From the NCBI GenBank assembly GCA_900073065.1, contig FJOG01000017.1, forward strand, positions 616,149 to 680,148: a stretch of DNA of 64,000 nt, in the 5' to 3' direction. Shown here piece after piece: positions 35,001 to 46,902 of this stretch. The position numbers were made by a program, and so were the translations under genes. Each line of letters begins with the position of its first letter. The first letter of the stretch is position 1. The notes beneath the pieces were generated by a model. That model saw only the letters and a list, made by a program, of their open reading frames with translations, did no database searches and was not told where the DNA came from. This stretch comes from Phialocephala subalpina (taxonomy: Eukaryota; Ascomycota; Leotiomycetes; Helotiales; Mollisiaceae).

Positions 35001-35661
35001 GAGTCCTGTCTTGGCAATCGTAGAAGCCAGAAAGAGTCGTGAATGTCTGCCTCACATTGTCAAGAGGCCATCCCTCTATGGGTGTATTTCCATTTCGATT
35101 GGTTTGGTTCACGTCCCTTTCAAAGAATGGTCCAACGGCAGCCACAGAAGATCCGAAATACCTATAGTAAAATCAGTAATGCCACTCAGAGTCATAGTAG
35201 TGTTAAAACTAGAAATGCTAGAAGTAGATGTTGACTTACCCATTCGCCAGTGGGACTCTCGAGTAAAACATACTGGGATTGAACGCCGTTTCTGTCATAC
35301 TCCACCGCTCATCGTTCCAGGAGTAAGTCTTGTTACCCTCAGCCTGAACGTTCGTCTCTGGATATCCCATCCCAGGATCCGGTATCGTCTTGAATTTCGA
35401 CTTGACTGGATTGACCTCTTCTCCTCTAGGAAGAGGGCCTCGAGCCTGCGGGCCATGGTTTAAGGTCGGTTCTAGATTCTGCAGGCCAGGAATCGGGCGT
35501 GCCTGACTGCCAGTGATGATGAATAATGCGAGTATAACTGGCCAAAACAGTAACAGATGGGTGTCCAGAGGGCCAAAAAGGCGATGAAATCTCCGTTGTA
35601 GCTCCATACTTGGGATTATGGAGGCCACGGTTCTTCTTTCAGTATCTCTAAGTATTGACAA
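32072..35661 (-). CDS. ATH1: Acid trehalase (GH65), secreted/vacuolar
   Basis: Exons are 35661-35240, 35161-33667 and 33589-32072, giving 1144 residues. The enzyme splits trehalose into two glucoses at acid pH, in the vacuole or cell wall, letting fungi grow on external trehalose. A hydrophobic signal anchor (HLLLFWPVILALFIITGSQA) lies near residue 35-55. The GH65 N-domain starts with WSMTETAFNPSMFYSRVPLANGYFG across the first splice joint. The catalytic barrel holds GGMVFWDQEFWIWPA and the general acid Glu in TEPDEYANHKNNGAFTN, split by the second intron. Many N-glycosylation sites (NxT/S) fit a secreted protein. A second Met (MELQRRF, 35607) could also start it. The C-terminus has the beta-sandwich expected of the family. 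Confidence 0.95.
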
Positions 35662-36183
35662 TTTTGAGAATGTCGATGCAGACTGTAATTTGATTAGAAT
35701 CGTGGTAGGTATCCGGAATGACGCAGGTACTCACTTGAAAGCCGTGACGGCTGTGTAGAAATTCGTGTCCTTGGACTGCGAAGGCGCTCGGCGTTCGTAA
35801 ATTCGTTCTCTATGCATGTACTGTATCGATTTCCTATGGGAGTCGTCGAGATTGGTAGGATTGCGTTTCAGTTGTCTGTTTGGTAGGAGAAAAGGGTTAC
35901 ATAGAGTTTAGAATTGGAAGATGATAGAATTCGAGAATCCTGCGGCATGACATAAGAAGGGACATGTACAACCAAAACGTGCGGTGACTGCAGCCCTACG
36001 TCCCAAGAAAGGTAGCCGCGCTGGGCTTTAACTGAAGGGGGCACTAGCTCTTGTTTAGCTCACAGCATGACACGTTGAAATCGTCACATGATTGATGAAT
36101 GACTTATCGGTGCAGACTGATCAGTGATGCATTCAAATCCTCGCAAAATAAATGAATTTGGGAAAGTAACATCTCCCCGACTT
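35662..36183. promoter_or_regulatory. ATH1 promoter / AIM21 trailer
   Basis: 522 bp with no ORF. An AGGGG stress element-like motif at 36036-36040 lies about 375 bp upstream of the ATH1 start. Such motifs are common by chance. Confidence 0.3.
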
Positions 36184-39100
36184 CTATTCTACATTCTCTG
36201 TGTTGGGTTTCAACGTCGCCGTCGAAGCTGACAAATCTTCTTCGTCGACAGGTTCCGACGCGACAGTGCTTTCAGAGACTACAGGAGGCTCGTCGCTCTT
36301 TTTGACCGGCTCCGATTCATGATTCGTAGACTCATTAGATATGAGATCCTTCTCCAGTTCCTCTACATGCTCCGTGTGAGCATCAACGACGGCGGAGGGT
36401 GGGGAAATAGTCTTCTCTGCGTTAGGAGCAGTCTCCGCTGAATCGTGTAATGATTCGCCTACAGTGTTCGTTGCAAGTGTTGGAGTGTCCGACTTGGTAG
36501 TTTTGGAAGTGACGTCGGGATTCACTGCCTTGTCATGTAATCCGACGTAGATTTGATCCTTGATAGGGTCAATAGACCATAACGTGGCTGGTACCGTAAA
36601 TGACAGTGTGCTTGACGTTCCCGTAACTGGGGCGGTAGCGGGAGCCGGACTCTTAGCCGGCGCCCTACGAGCCGGACCTCGAGCCCTACCCTTTCTAGCA
36701 TCTGATAATGGAGCTTTCTCTTTCGGTTCCTCCTCTGCCTCTGGTGGAGCCTCTTCTTTCTTGGGTGCCTGCGGACCAAGCTGCAAGCGCTTATTCAAAT
36801 CTGACATAAAGCCACCTTGGAGAGCAGCAATTTTGCTACCAAGAGGTCTCGACGGAACAGGAGGTTTAGGCTTAGCAGATGCGGCTGCACCTTGATCTGA
36901 GCCCACAGATCTAGCGGATGAATTCGAAGTAACCGTGGTCAAGGGCACGTTTTCTGAAGACTCACGTGTGATAGGCTTTGAAGGGCGGGCAGGCACAACA
37001 GGCTTCGCCTTCATGGGAAGAGGTGGCGAAGTGCCTTCAGTACCAGAAACCGGCTTTGCTCGTTGTGGACGTTCTGGAACTGATGGGTGTGGCCTCTCAG
37101 GTGACTCCGACAGCTTTGACTTGGCTGGACGAGCGGGTATTTGAGGCTTAGCAGTAGCTGCGAGGTTCGTGGTGGCACGACCTTCATCGGGGCCGAGTGG
37201 GAGTCCGGCAGCAGCCTTCTCCTGATGGTAAACAACTGCTCCTGTAGTAGGTCGATCTTCCGGCGGACTTAAGATCTCATCTGACTGAGGACCAGCCACT
37301 GTAGTCTGCAGTTGTAAACTATCAGGGGTATCTTCCCAAATATCGCGACTAGGGAACCTTTGCTTCATGCTGGGTTTCGTCTCGGCAACCAAGTGAGCCT
37401 TGTGTGCCCAGGGTTTCTTTTCACGGAGCAAGAAGCTTTCAGAGTCGTTTGATTCGCTCTCGGCCAATTGCTCCTGTCTGCGAGCGAAAGCTTGTGCTGC
37501 AGTTTCGCCTTCTTGAACTGGCGATTCTTCTTTCTCCTCTGGCAGTTGTGGCGTGGAAACAGTTGCAGTATACTGCAGACTGTTTGGAGAGTCTTCCCAG
37601 ATATCCTGACTGGGGAATTTGCGGTTCTTCAGCTCAGGTCGCTTAAGCTTGTCCGCGGCGGTCAGTGGTTTCTTCACACTAGCAGCGTTCTTCTCTTCTT
37701 CTGGGAACAATGGCTCGTATTCATCCAAATCCTCGAGGGGTTTTGACTCTGGCAATCTAAGGCCAGGCACGTTTCCATGGATGCTTCCAGGTCGACTTGT
37801 AGGTCTGCTGCCAGCAAGACTTGATGCACTACCAGATCTTTGGTGATAGAAGCCGTCCTCGAAGGCGCTGCCACGTCGTTCATTCATAGGTGAGATAGCT
37901 GGTTGAAGTTCCCAGCCAAAGGGTTCCTTGGCAACTTCATCCGAAGCCAGAATAGGCGCGCTATAGCCGAGCTCATCGTGAATTCCTTCATTTTCGGCAT
38001 TAGGTCCGAGGTCTTCCGTGGACGAGAGGTCACCAGCGCCTCCGTAGATTTTGCTAATTCGACGGCCAGGTGCGTCAACATGAATTACGCCTTCCTCCTC
38101 GACTTCACTCTCTAAAGCGGTGTCTGAAGGTGCGTTGAGGCTCTGGGATAATGTACCCTCAAAATCAGCTTTGCCAGGTAGGTCGCCAGGGAATGATTCC
38201 TTTCTCAACGGAGAATGCACATGTGTCTCGGAGGCATTGGAGTGGGCAAGATTTTGTAAGCTGCCAGACTGAGGACGGGGAGACGACATCCGGGAGGTAT
38301 ACTCCTCAGAGGCCTGGAAACCGATTTGCTCGGATGGAGTGCCCATAACAGCAGGTGATGTACCTAGTTTTGATTAGACATTTCGGTTCATGTGCAAATT
38401 GCACAATTGTAATCCTTACCAAGTCCGGCACCACGGCTAGCGGTGTCTCGAACAATCTTATTGAGATCATCACTACTCATGGCCCATTCTGGTCGACCCT
38501 CTCCATATTGACCAAGCTCCTTCTTGAAAAGCTCTGGGTGCTTTTCGTAGTAAGCTTTCTCGAAGCGATCGTGAGGAATGACTCCATGGCCATAACGACC
38601 ACTAAGTAAAGTTAGCTACCATCATTTAACTCAACGGAACAAGAAAACAGTGTGAATGTGTTTGTGTGAGACTAGAATAGATATCTCAACTGTTTTTGGA
38701 CATTGTCTGCTGTGCTGAAAAAAAGTACTTACTATGCATCAGGAGGAATGTCGTGCCCACGAGCACTGGTCTTACGCCCATGATGTCTTGGTTTCGACCC
38801 ATCGTTGTGGAAGCCAATGCCAGGAGCGTATGGCTGAGCAAAAGGGGCTGGAGATGGAGCTTGAACATCGCCAGCATTTGGGTACATCGGGACACGTTGA
38901 CCGATTTCAGGTATGCCATGTTCGCTTTCGAGGCTGGACGGAGGACGTTCGGTGCCATTGGACTTCTCACTAGCAAAGCTAGCCTTGGCCTTCAATGGTC
39001 TTGTTGCAGGATCCTTATCATCGGTCGTCGTCGAAGAGGCCTTGCCAATTCCAAAGGCCGCAGCTTGACCAGAATCTGTGCGAGTAACAGCAGAGACCCG

Positions 39101-39541
39101 TTGCTTGGCGCTGGAAGTTGGCAGAGACGGTTTGGGCGCATGAAGCTTGAGGTCATTGGCAACATTGCGAGTTTGTGGAGGTGATGTTCCTAGCTGTTCT
39201 GAAGCTCCAAATACATCGGCATATTCGTTCCCTTCCTGCCCAATGGATGGCAGAGAAACGCTGGGAGGACGGCGTGGCAGATCTGAGTTCGAATTGTTGG
39301 CACTCTCGGAGGCATACAAGGAGGATTTGCTGTGGTTGCCGTGGTTTGCAAAGAATGGAGTTTCGTTGAGAGGTGATCGAGCGAAGCTCTCGCGGCTTGG
39401 TGAGACTGAGCGGTCAAGACGTCGATTGATCGGGCGTGGAGGAATTTTGGGGATATCGCTACCAAGGGAGGCGCCAGAAGCAGCTGTCTGGTCCTGGGTC
39501 CTGGTAGGACGAGGAGGGACTTGTGGCATCGCAGTCGACAT
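36184..39541 (-). CDS. AIM21: Actin cortical patch protein Aim21
   Basis: Exons are 39541-38733, 38601-38420 and 38363-36184, giving 1056 residues. Introns are 38602-38732 and 38364-38419. In yeast Aim21 works with Tda2 at actin patches, limiting barbed-end growth during endocytosis. The N-terminus is built of Pro-rich SH3 ligands (VPPRPTRTQ, KIPPRPINRR). A conserved folded-looking piece follows: YGRYGHGVIPHDRFEKAYYE ... EWAMSSDDLNKIVRDTASRGAGLG. Further on are two copies of a FPSxDIWED(S/T)PxSLQ motif and long Pro/Lys stretches with more PxxP ligands. The rest is disordered and acidic. Splice joints were placed by frame and keep the sequence continuous. Start chosen at MSTAMPQ, the usual family start, not the upstream Met in the same ORF. 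Confidence 0.92.
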
Positions 39542-41189
39542 CTTGCTTGTGTTTTCTGATGCACAATGGACAATCTCGAAGTTCTGAAGTTCTGGAGTTG
39601 CGGTCAGTATTTCATGCAGAAGCGAGCAATGCAATAGCCAATACGCGGGCTCGAGAGAAGGTGAACGCTGGCTCTTGGGTGAGTGTGCTGCGTGGTTTAT
39701 CTAAATTGGCTGTTTAGATACAGGATCGACAGCCAGGTGGTTTGCTGGCAACGTGTCGATGTTTGCCAATGAGTGCAGAGACTGGATGCTGTGGTACCAG
39801 ACGCTCGGCTTAAAAGCCTTTGTGACCTCAGGTGTCTCGAGTATTTTGTGCCAACGTCTGCAGGGGACAATGGGCATGAACGCAGGACTTACGTAGTGGT
39901 GGCTTGAAAGAATCGAATCCTTCAAAGTTCAATCATCGAAGCTGTGCTGGACAATTGTGAATTGTGTTGGGAGAGAAGATAGGATAAAGCTTGAGCGGGA
40001 CGTGATGTCCATACTTGAAGACCTGGTAACGACTGAATCACGCTAAAACAAGTTCGTCATTTCTACGACGGACAAGCCACCATCGGGTAACAAGTTGTTT
40101 TTTTGGTCTGGAAAGCGTTGCAAGTGCTCCAATTTTGTGAAGCCTTTAGTCGAGCTGACCACTGCGATTCAAGTCTCTGCAGCAGCTTTGGTCTTGGAAT
40201 GCAATGCAATGCATATACGATCACGCCGACCACTAACAGCTGAGGTGATTCTGATGATGGAAGATCTCACGCATACGATGGAAATAACTCATAGTGATAG
40301 GCTGCAGTGGACCGTTGAGCGGTATTTTTTCACAGGGGCCGAAAGCTCGTGAATCGCCCCTCCAACGATCCCCGCCAAAAGGTCTGGAACCCACTTGCTC
40401 GCCATCGCTGGAAGTGCCCAAACCCGTCTCGTCCAGAGCCTGCTTTGCGTGAGCTAAATATTTCTGGCGATCACCAGCGTCAGGAAATAAATCTCTCATA
40501 ATGAACCTCTCCCGCGCTAAAAGTAATGTCCCATCGACTGACTATAGATGGGAGAGGAGAAAGGTAGAAATTATCGGTGATGCCGTCAATGTTAAGTAAC
40601 ACAACGAAAACTTTAATGGCACCTGACAATTGTGCCTGCACATCCGCTGTTGCTAGTGTCCAGGCCTTCCCCGCATGATCATTAGGCGTTCCCTGATACC
40701 AATCAGGATAGGTCTTCCCAAGATGGTCTTACGTTGAACAGGATCGTGAGATCTTCAGATCGAGTTGGGTTGGATCTGACATGCTCGTGACCCAACAATA
40801 TGCCAGCCAATTCAAGGAAACTTGGCGAGGTGGACAAACCTCCATCCTAGACTAGAATCTGCGGAGGGAGCACCCGGGCCAAAGACAGGTACCTGTTTGA
40901 AAAAGAACTGCATAGCTTTCAGAACAACCTCCTGGGGAGGTATAAAAGTACACTTGGTCGAACTCCCTAAGCTTCCTTGGAAATAAGAAACTCGTCACTA
41001 AGCCAGATCAACCAGCCAAAAATTCCGTAACGCCATGCCCCAGACCGCATGCTCACACCATTTTCAACCTCGATTTGCTATATTTGCAATTCTCATAAAT
41101 CCACGCTCTCCTCGCAATCTTCACCCATCGTCGTATGTTCTTCTCGGCGTCCAATTTCTCCACCCCCCACCGTCCTCCAAGTCCTGGCC
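39542..41189. other. Intergenic region between AIM21 start and TVP18 stop
   Basis: About 1.65 kb without a supported gene. A plus-strand TATAAAAG at about 40936-40943 lies in promoter-like sequence and points towards the TVP18 3' end. The ATG at 41035 downstream of it opens only a short frame. Confidence 0.45.
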
Positions 41190-41934
41190 TTAAATGATCA
41201 TCTGCGCAACTCCCTGTCCACCAAGAGTCTTGCTGCCAACGAAACCCTGGCCCTTGACACCTGCAAGAGCATAGAACGCAGCAGCAAGTGTAAGCATTAT
41301 AGCCGCCGCGATCAGACTTGAAGCTTCGTGGATGATGCTGAGCCACTGAATGATGCCCATGGCAAGGTAGATTCCAGCGCGCATATAGTTCGTGGTGAAT
41401 CGGCGCATGAAGGTATCGAACTTCGAGGACGTTGGGCAGATGCGAAGGAGGAGAGGGATTTCGATGAAGATGATGAGGAAGGAGCTCGCGCTAGAAAAGG
41501 TCAGGCTTGTATTTTGGTATGCAGATCGACCACTTACAGGCAAAGAGCCCCAAAGAGAATCATGATGCTAACATGGAAGAGATGGGAGATGCCAAGGGCG
41601 AAGCAGAGGAATATGCATATCACTCCGGTCCTGCCGTCGTCGAGGTGTCAGCAACGGTTGCTTTGAAGAAGTATAGGTAGCTAGCTCTGGTGCGGCATTG
41701 AGAGGACGTATTTGGAGTGCAAGTCGACTTGCGACTGTGAAAACCAAATCCCATTCCACGTTCGATGGTAAGGCGATGTCCATGCGGTGATTTCGTGAAA
41801 TGTTGTTAGAGGAGCTGTTGCTTACCATTGTCCGTAAATACCTGGAGCTCGTAGTTAGCCAAATGTACCGCGTACTGAACAGAACAATGTTGCTTACTGA
41901 AGTTCCTCGTCGCGAATTCCTCTGCGATAGTCAT
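41190..41934 (-). CDS. TVP18: Golgi membrane protein Tvp18
   Basis: Four exons: 41934-41898, 41841-41826 (16 nt), 41630-41538 and 41490-41190. They give 148 residues, the family's usual length. Introns are 41842-41897, 41631-41825 and 41491-41537. The spliced N-terminus is MTIAEEFATRNFS, then IYGQW from the microexon, then TGVICIFLCFALGIS. The third exon ends FGALC and joins LASSFLIIFIEIPLLLRICPTS. Four membrane segments are visible. The end FVGSKTLGGQGVAQMII is the typical family C-terminus. Yeast Tvp18 is a late-Golgi vesicle protein with a role in trafficking that is not well defined. A long ORF at 41894-42211 on the same strand is the 5' leader in another frame. Confidence 0.96.
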
Positions 41935-42812
41935 CTTTGCTCTTTGCGATGCAATTCAGTAGTGGTGGTTGTTGACGTTGAACAGGTGTGCTCGTAGCTT
42001 GCGTAGCCTTGTGAGCTGGATTATTTTCTGAAGTGCAATGTGTTCCCGGCGGGTAGGTAACAGTTTCAGAGTTTGCGTAGAATGTTTTGGGTTGGAGAAT
42101 GACTTTAAGCTTTGGTTGTTTCGTCTGGTCTGTTCTCAAGATGTACGTGTCGAGCGATTCGACTTTCGGGATCCTGGAGCTGTTCCTCAGCCACAGCGAT
42201 TCGTCGGCCATTGTGACGCTAGTCCGTTTTCACTCGCAATGAGGCTGAGAACTGGCAAGGCAACGATGAAAAGACCTCCGTATTCACAACAAGAGCTCAA
42301 GTTTTGATTACGATATTTTGGTTATATTTCGCCTGGAATTTGGGTCTCGAGTATCAAAAATCCTATTGGCACAAGATAAAAATTTGTGTCTACAAGTTTT
42401 TGAATGTCACAGTTCACTTCGTACATTTGGTTGTGAATCTCAGATATTCAAACACCAAGAGACCGCTTTCTCCTCCCAAAGTGGCATATGAGGTACCATC
42501 AAGTTTAGCAGCGTGGAAGCTCACCAAAAAGCGAACATTCACGATGTGCTGCATCAAGGAAGCCTAAAAGCACGCCATGACACATGGGGAACTCAAGGCA
42601 ATTCTGAGCGGCCACGTCAGATGGCGAAGTCAGACAGTCTGCAATTGCTGCTACCTCTCCGAGGATTGTGGCCTAAAATCGAAAGCTCGAAAATCCATCA
42701 TAATTTCGGTGTATCATCGCCGCCGCATTTTTCTCTAGAGACTCGGTATAATGCTCGCAAAACAAACCATCCCCCTCAACTCCATATGTACCCGGCGCAT
42801 TTTCCGGCAATC
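41935..42812. other. NTF2 trailer and TVP18 promoter/leader
   Basis: 878 bp between two minus-strand genes, with only out-of-frame ORFs. No further gene is seen. Confidence 0.5.
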
Positions 42813-43505
42813 TCATGCTCCGTAAACCAGCTTGAAGATATCGTTGAAGATGAAGAAGCTTCCAGCGCCGTCGGGGAGAAGTTGAAAGGCTTGGGTGTAG
42901 TTCATCGGTCGTTGTTCCTCATCAACCTGCAAGTGCGGCAAGTCAGTTTATCACATCTTCGCACCGGACTTGAGAGTTACCAACCAGTAAGGCGCCTGTA
43001 ACCAGGATCATGATGCCATCATTGGGAGCAGGTTGCGCATCGAGGGTAGAAACGGCATGCTTGACTTTCTCGAAAGGGAGACTCTGTTCGAAAGTATTAG
43101 TATGTTCCAGCAGTCCAGGACAGACAAATCATACAGAGAGTTTTTCGACGATTCCAGCGGCCCCGGCAACCGATGATGACTCGAAGGTCAACATGGAGGT
43201 ATCGCGCTGCCAGATTAGTCAATGTTTTTCAGACGTATCCAAGGAAACTTACGTAGAGAGCTGCCAGTTGTTTTCTGTCCGTATCAAACTGGTTGTAGTA
43301 GAACTCAGTGAATTGAGCTGTAAGAAGATGTTAACACCCTTCAGGTAAGCTCGGCGTGTAGTCATCGAATGTTACTACACGGCTGAGCACTTACTTGCGA
43401 TTTCTGTAAAGTCTACAGCACCACTTAGCATATATTACGTGCGATGGCCATGAAAAGGAAGGCGCGTAAGCAGCAGAACAACAATAGTGTTTACTTACTG
43501 GCCAT
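42813..43505 (-). CDS. NTF2: Nuclear transport factor 2 (Ran-GDP import)
   Basis: Six exons: 43505-43499 (7 nt), 43412-43395 (18 nt), 43317-43253, 43206-43135, 43083-42985 and 42926-42813. They give 124 residues, exactly the usual size. NTF2 dimers carry Ran-GDP into the nucleus by binding FxFG nucleoporins. The spliced protein starts MANFTEIATQFTEFYYNQF and continues through LAALYRDTSMLTFE and LPFEKVKHAVSTLDAQP. It ends VDEEQRPMNYTQAFQLLPD then GAGSFFIFNDIFKLVYGA. The Asp/Glu residues near the C-terminus match the Ran-binding pocket. The intron 5 donor (GTTGGT) is weak. Every intron keeps frame. No single exon is longer than 114 nt, so ORF-based calling misses it. Confidence 0.95.
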
Positions 43506-44888
43506 AGTGACTGTTGATATCAAGAGTATTGTGGAAAAGGTCTTCTGCTTGGGTTGAAAGTTGGGTTGCGATGTTTTGTTGTCACGTCGAAGCGGGCATC
43601 AAAATAACATAACCCCTCCAAAACTGTTGCCTCAATATCAAGGCAGAAGAGATAGATGGACCTGACACGTGATACCTTAGCGTCTCCACTCCATAAAAGT
43701 CGCAAAATTCTCGAGTGCTCCAAGCTTTTTCTTCTCAACAACGAAACTGACTTTACTCCCACGCTAAAGTCGATACAAAAGCTTTATGAAATTACATTGC
43801 TACTCTGCTAATCTGAACAGTATTACTCGACGCAACCGGCTTTTGACTTATGGTACGTTTACATTTCTGGTTCTTCAATCTACTCTTACAATTACCTATC
43901 ATGATGACTACACTTCTGCCCTTAAGAACGGCCAACTGAAACCTCATATGTTGTTCAATTCATGTCATGCTCAACAGTCTGATCTCATTCAAGAATCCAT
44001 TCACTATGCTTTTTCAAGACGTGAGAATCATCGCTAACATTGCGACAGATCAAACGGCGACAGTGTTCTCAATCTCCCAGCCTCTACAGGACACTTATGA
44101 AGGCTTGGTTAGGCTGAGTGGGATACTACATGTTGTAAAGCATCATGATATTAGGCAGCGATCGTCCTTGCTCAAAGAAAGTGGGCCAAGATAAACCAGG
44201 CAAGGCTGGGAGATTGAGAAATTTGCACGTTAAAGAGTAGGATGAGTGTATCTTGGAGGCAAGGAATACCGTACGGATTCATTAGGCTATCTGAGTGGAA
44301 GGAGGGAGACTTTATACGGGTTGGAAATGAGGCTTCTCGTTGTCTGGGAGCCGGGGAAATAAAGACTAGCCTTTTGCATTGCACACTTGATAGTTTTCAG
44401 CATAAAGAATGCACGAGATTTCTCTTCAAAAGAATGCTTGATTGACTTCTCAATGTGGCAGCGGTTTAATCTTGGGATTTATGACGACCACTTGTGATAC
44501 TACTATGTGACCCGATTCGGAACCCGTAGTCCAGCCGCGTCTCTTTCAACCGCCACAACCTTGCCGAGCCTGAACAAAAGCACCTCTTTGATTCTCCAAC
44601 TCTTGCGCAAACATATTCAAGAGGACCCGACCCCTTCCACGCATGAGTGGAACTGCACCCTGCAGTCTACTCATCCTGCCGAATCTGCGCGAATCTGCGC
44701 GAATCTGCGCGAATCTGCACAACACTCGCTACCTATTATTCGACTCTCGCTCGTAGCCTTTGAGCGTCCCGGCTTGATCAACGGCCACTCGCGTCCGCAG
44801 CTCAGCATTCGACGTCCAGCACATACCTCGTCCTACGATAGCTTCTCGAAACTGCGCAGCTTCGGTTGCCGCTTCCTCTTGATCAGAC
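43506..44888. other. Intergenic region, divergent NTF2/DUF7918 promoters
   Basis: 1.4 kb without a supported gene. A short tandem repeat of CGAATCTGCG lies at its right end, close to the DUF7918 start. Confidence 0.5.
44688..44722. repeat. Short tandem repeat, unit GAATCTGCGC
   Basis: The 10-bp unit GAATCTGCGC runs about 3.5 to 4 times in a row. It sits about 170-200 bp upstream of the DUF7918 start, in the promoter or leader. Confidence 0.85.
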
Positions 44889-46902
44889 ATGCCGTGCTTC
44901 AAGGGCATCGCAGTTAGCGTTCACGCAGAAGGCGCTCCGCTCCCAGAGTACTCTGTCCAGAAGCAATCGAGAGTATCTCGCGTCAATACCTATATTCCAG
45001 TCCCAAAGCCGAAGATACCTCTAGACTCGTCCTCGAACAAACCCGAGCCTGCCAAGTTTGCTATCTCCATTACCCTCCTTACGCCTGGCCTTTCGGTGCC
45101 TTACTCCACACCGAAACCTACCCCAGAGAACCCACATCCCCATGCTCAGACGGTCGGAGGACTTCCTGGAGTTAGTCCGCAGCGAGGGAGCTATGTGGGA
45201 ACTATCGGCCCTTACATACCCATCACCAAATCCGAGAATGAGACTATTGCTGCCTATATCTACTTCGATGGCCGTGCAAAGGAGGAGGTCGCGACTTTAC
45301 TGTAAGTGTCAATTTCTTGGAGAATTATACCTCTTTCGTGTTGTCTATGGACTCGTAGCTCCATATGCGCCGTAGCTGTGTTCCAGACATGTATCTCCGC
45401 TCCGAAATGTACGAAAGCAGTGTACTGACTATGAGGTTTTAATCAACAGGAGACCGGGCGAAGAGACATGGGTAAATTCGCGTTGGGTCCAGGTTCCTAT
45501 TTCTGAGGGTGGCGGGTTGGCTGAACGAGAGTTCTTGTTTCGTGAGGTTGGGCTAGAGCGCTGGCTGAATGGTCTCGACTTGGACGGTCAGGATGCTGCT
45601 GCTAAGATTGAGAAGCGCCGACAAAAATTCGAGAAGCGTCGCAGACGTCGAAAGGAGGAAAATGGCAGTGACGACGAGTTAACCAAGAATACTACATCCA
45701 CACCATCAGGACCGCGAGAAGTATTGAGGTACGGACCGGATGCGCAGTCACCAGTAGAGAAGCTTGAGGATTGGGATGATGACGATTTCTCCTCCGACTC
45801 AGACGAGGACGCACCACCAGAGGCCGCAGGACAAATTAAGGTTGCTATGTTCCGTGTATTGGCGTCTGGCGAAATCAAGAGGGGCGAATATTCTCCGCAA
45901 TTTGATGCTCACGACGACGACGAGGATGGAAATAAGGGTGGTGGAGATGAAGCAGACATCGATCATACAACGAGTTTTGCGAAGCCGAAGACACTGGATC
46001 CGAAGTCTATTAGTACACAAACTGTCACAGGTATCGATGGTCCGGACAAGCCTTTTGCTGTTTTCACATTCTTCTATAGAGGCGAGAGTAAGTTTCTACT
46101 GCACTGTCTACATTGCTTTGCTAACAATATGGCTAGGACAGTTACAAAAGATGGGCATCATATCTCCAAAACAACAAAAGGCAACTCCAGGTGCAACGAA
46201 GAGACGATCAACCCAATTAGACTTCTCAAATCTCGGGGAATTGAAACCTGGCAGGGGTACTATTGGGTTTTCTGCATTCAGAGAGAACGATCCATCTGGC
46301 CGCCAAACCAAGTCTAGGAAGAAGAGCAATGGTAGCGTCGGAGGAGCAATGGTGGAAGATAGTGATGACGACGAGGATGATGCTGAACTTGTTGGCAAGA
46401 TGGAAGATATTGATGATAAGGACGTGAAGACTCTGTTGAGCCCTGAGGATGCGAAGTACTCGGGCGAGCTGGCAGATGGCGTTGGACGAATCAAGGCATG
46501 TTCCACTACCCCCATTTCTAGGATACTTTACTAACGTGTCCATAGCTCAAGAGACAGCACTCCGCAGAGCCACTCGGTCCAAATTCTCGCAAGTCGCCAG
46601 CCTCGGGTACAACATCAGTCGGTGCTACTCCACCTCCAGCAGAAGCTGATCCTGTCTCGGCTCCGAAGGACATTCTCCCCAACAACGTCTTTGGAGGTTT
46701 GCCTGATGATTCGATCGTCGGAAGCCCACTCAAGAAGCACAGAGGAAGCCTTTACGACGTGGATAATGATGCTATGCAGAAACGTCTCGCTGGATTCTCG
46801 AGCTCGATGGGTGATATTGTAGCTGCAGCAGAGGCTGCTCAAACCCCACTTCCGAACACCACCGTGCAGGAAGTAAAGATGGAGGAGGAAGAGGAACTAT
46901 GA
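44889..46902 (+). CDS. DUF7918 family nuclear-type protein, unknown function
   Basis: Exons are 44889-45301, 45450-46087, 46137-46495 and 46546-46902, giving 588 residues. The N-terminal ~200 residues fit the fungal DUF7918 fold (GIAVSVHAEGAPLPEY, AAYIYFDGRAKEE, REFLFREVGLERW), a beta-rich domain of unknown role. Basic KRRQKFEKRRRRRK resembles a nuclear localisation signal. Then comes a strongly acidic stretch (WDDDDFSSDSDED) and a disordered C-terminus with Lys-rich KKH and a Glu tail. The third intron (46496-46545) has a GC donor (AAG|GCATGT) and a normal acceptor CCATAG. Other donors give early stops. It starts at MPCFKGIAVSV. The function is unknown and any nuclear role is inferred. Confidence 0.85.
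46496..46545 (+). other. GC-AG intron in the DUF7918 gene
   Basis: The boundary AAG|GC ... TAG|CTC joins GRIK to LKRQHSAEPLG in phase 0. A branch-like CTAAC lies upstream of the acceptor. GC donors are a rare minor class in fungi. Confidence 0.65.

Noticed and set aside
41894..42211. 105-codon ORF on the minus strand (MADESLWL...)
   Set aside because: It runs out of frame over the TVP18 start and is best read as leader sequence.
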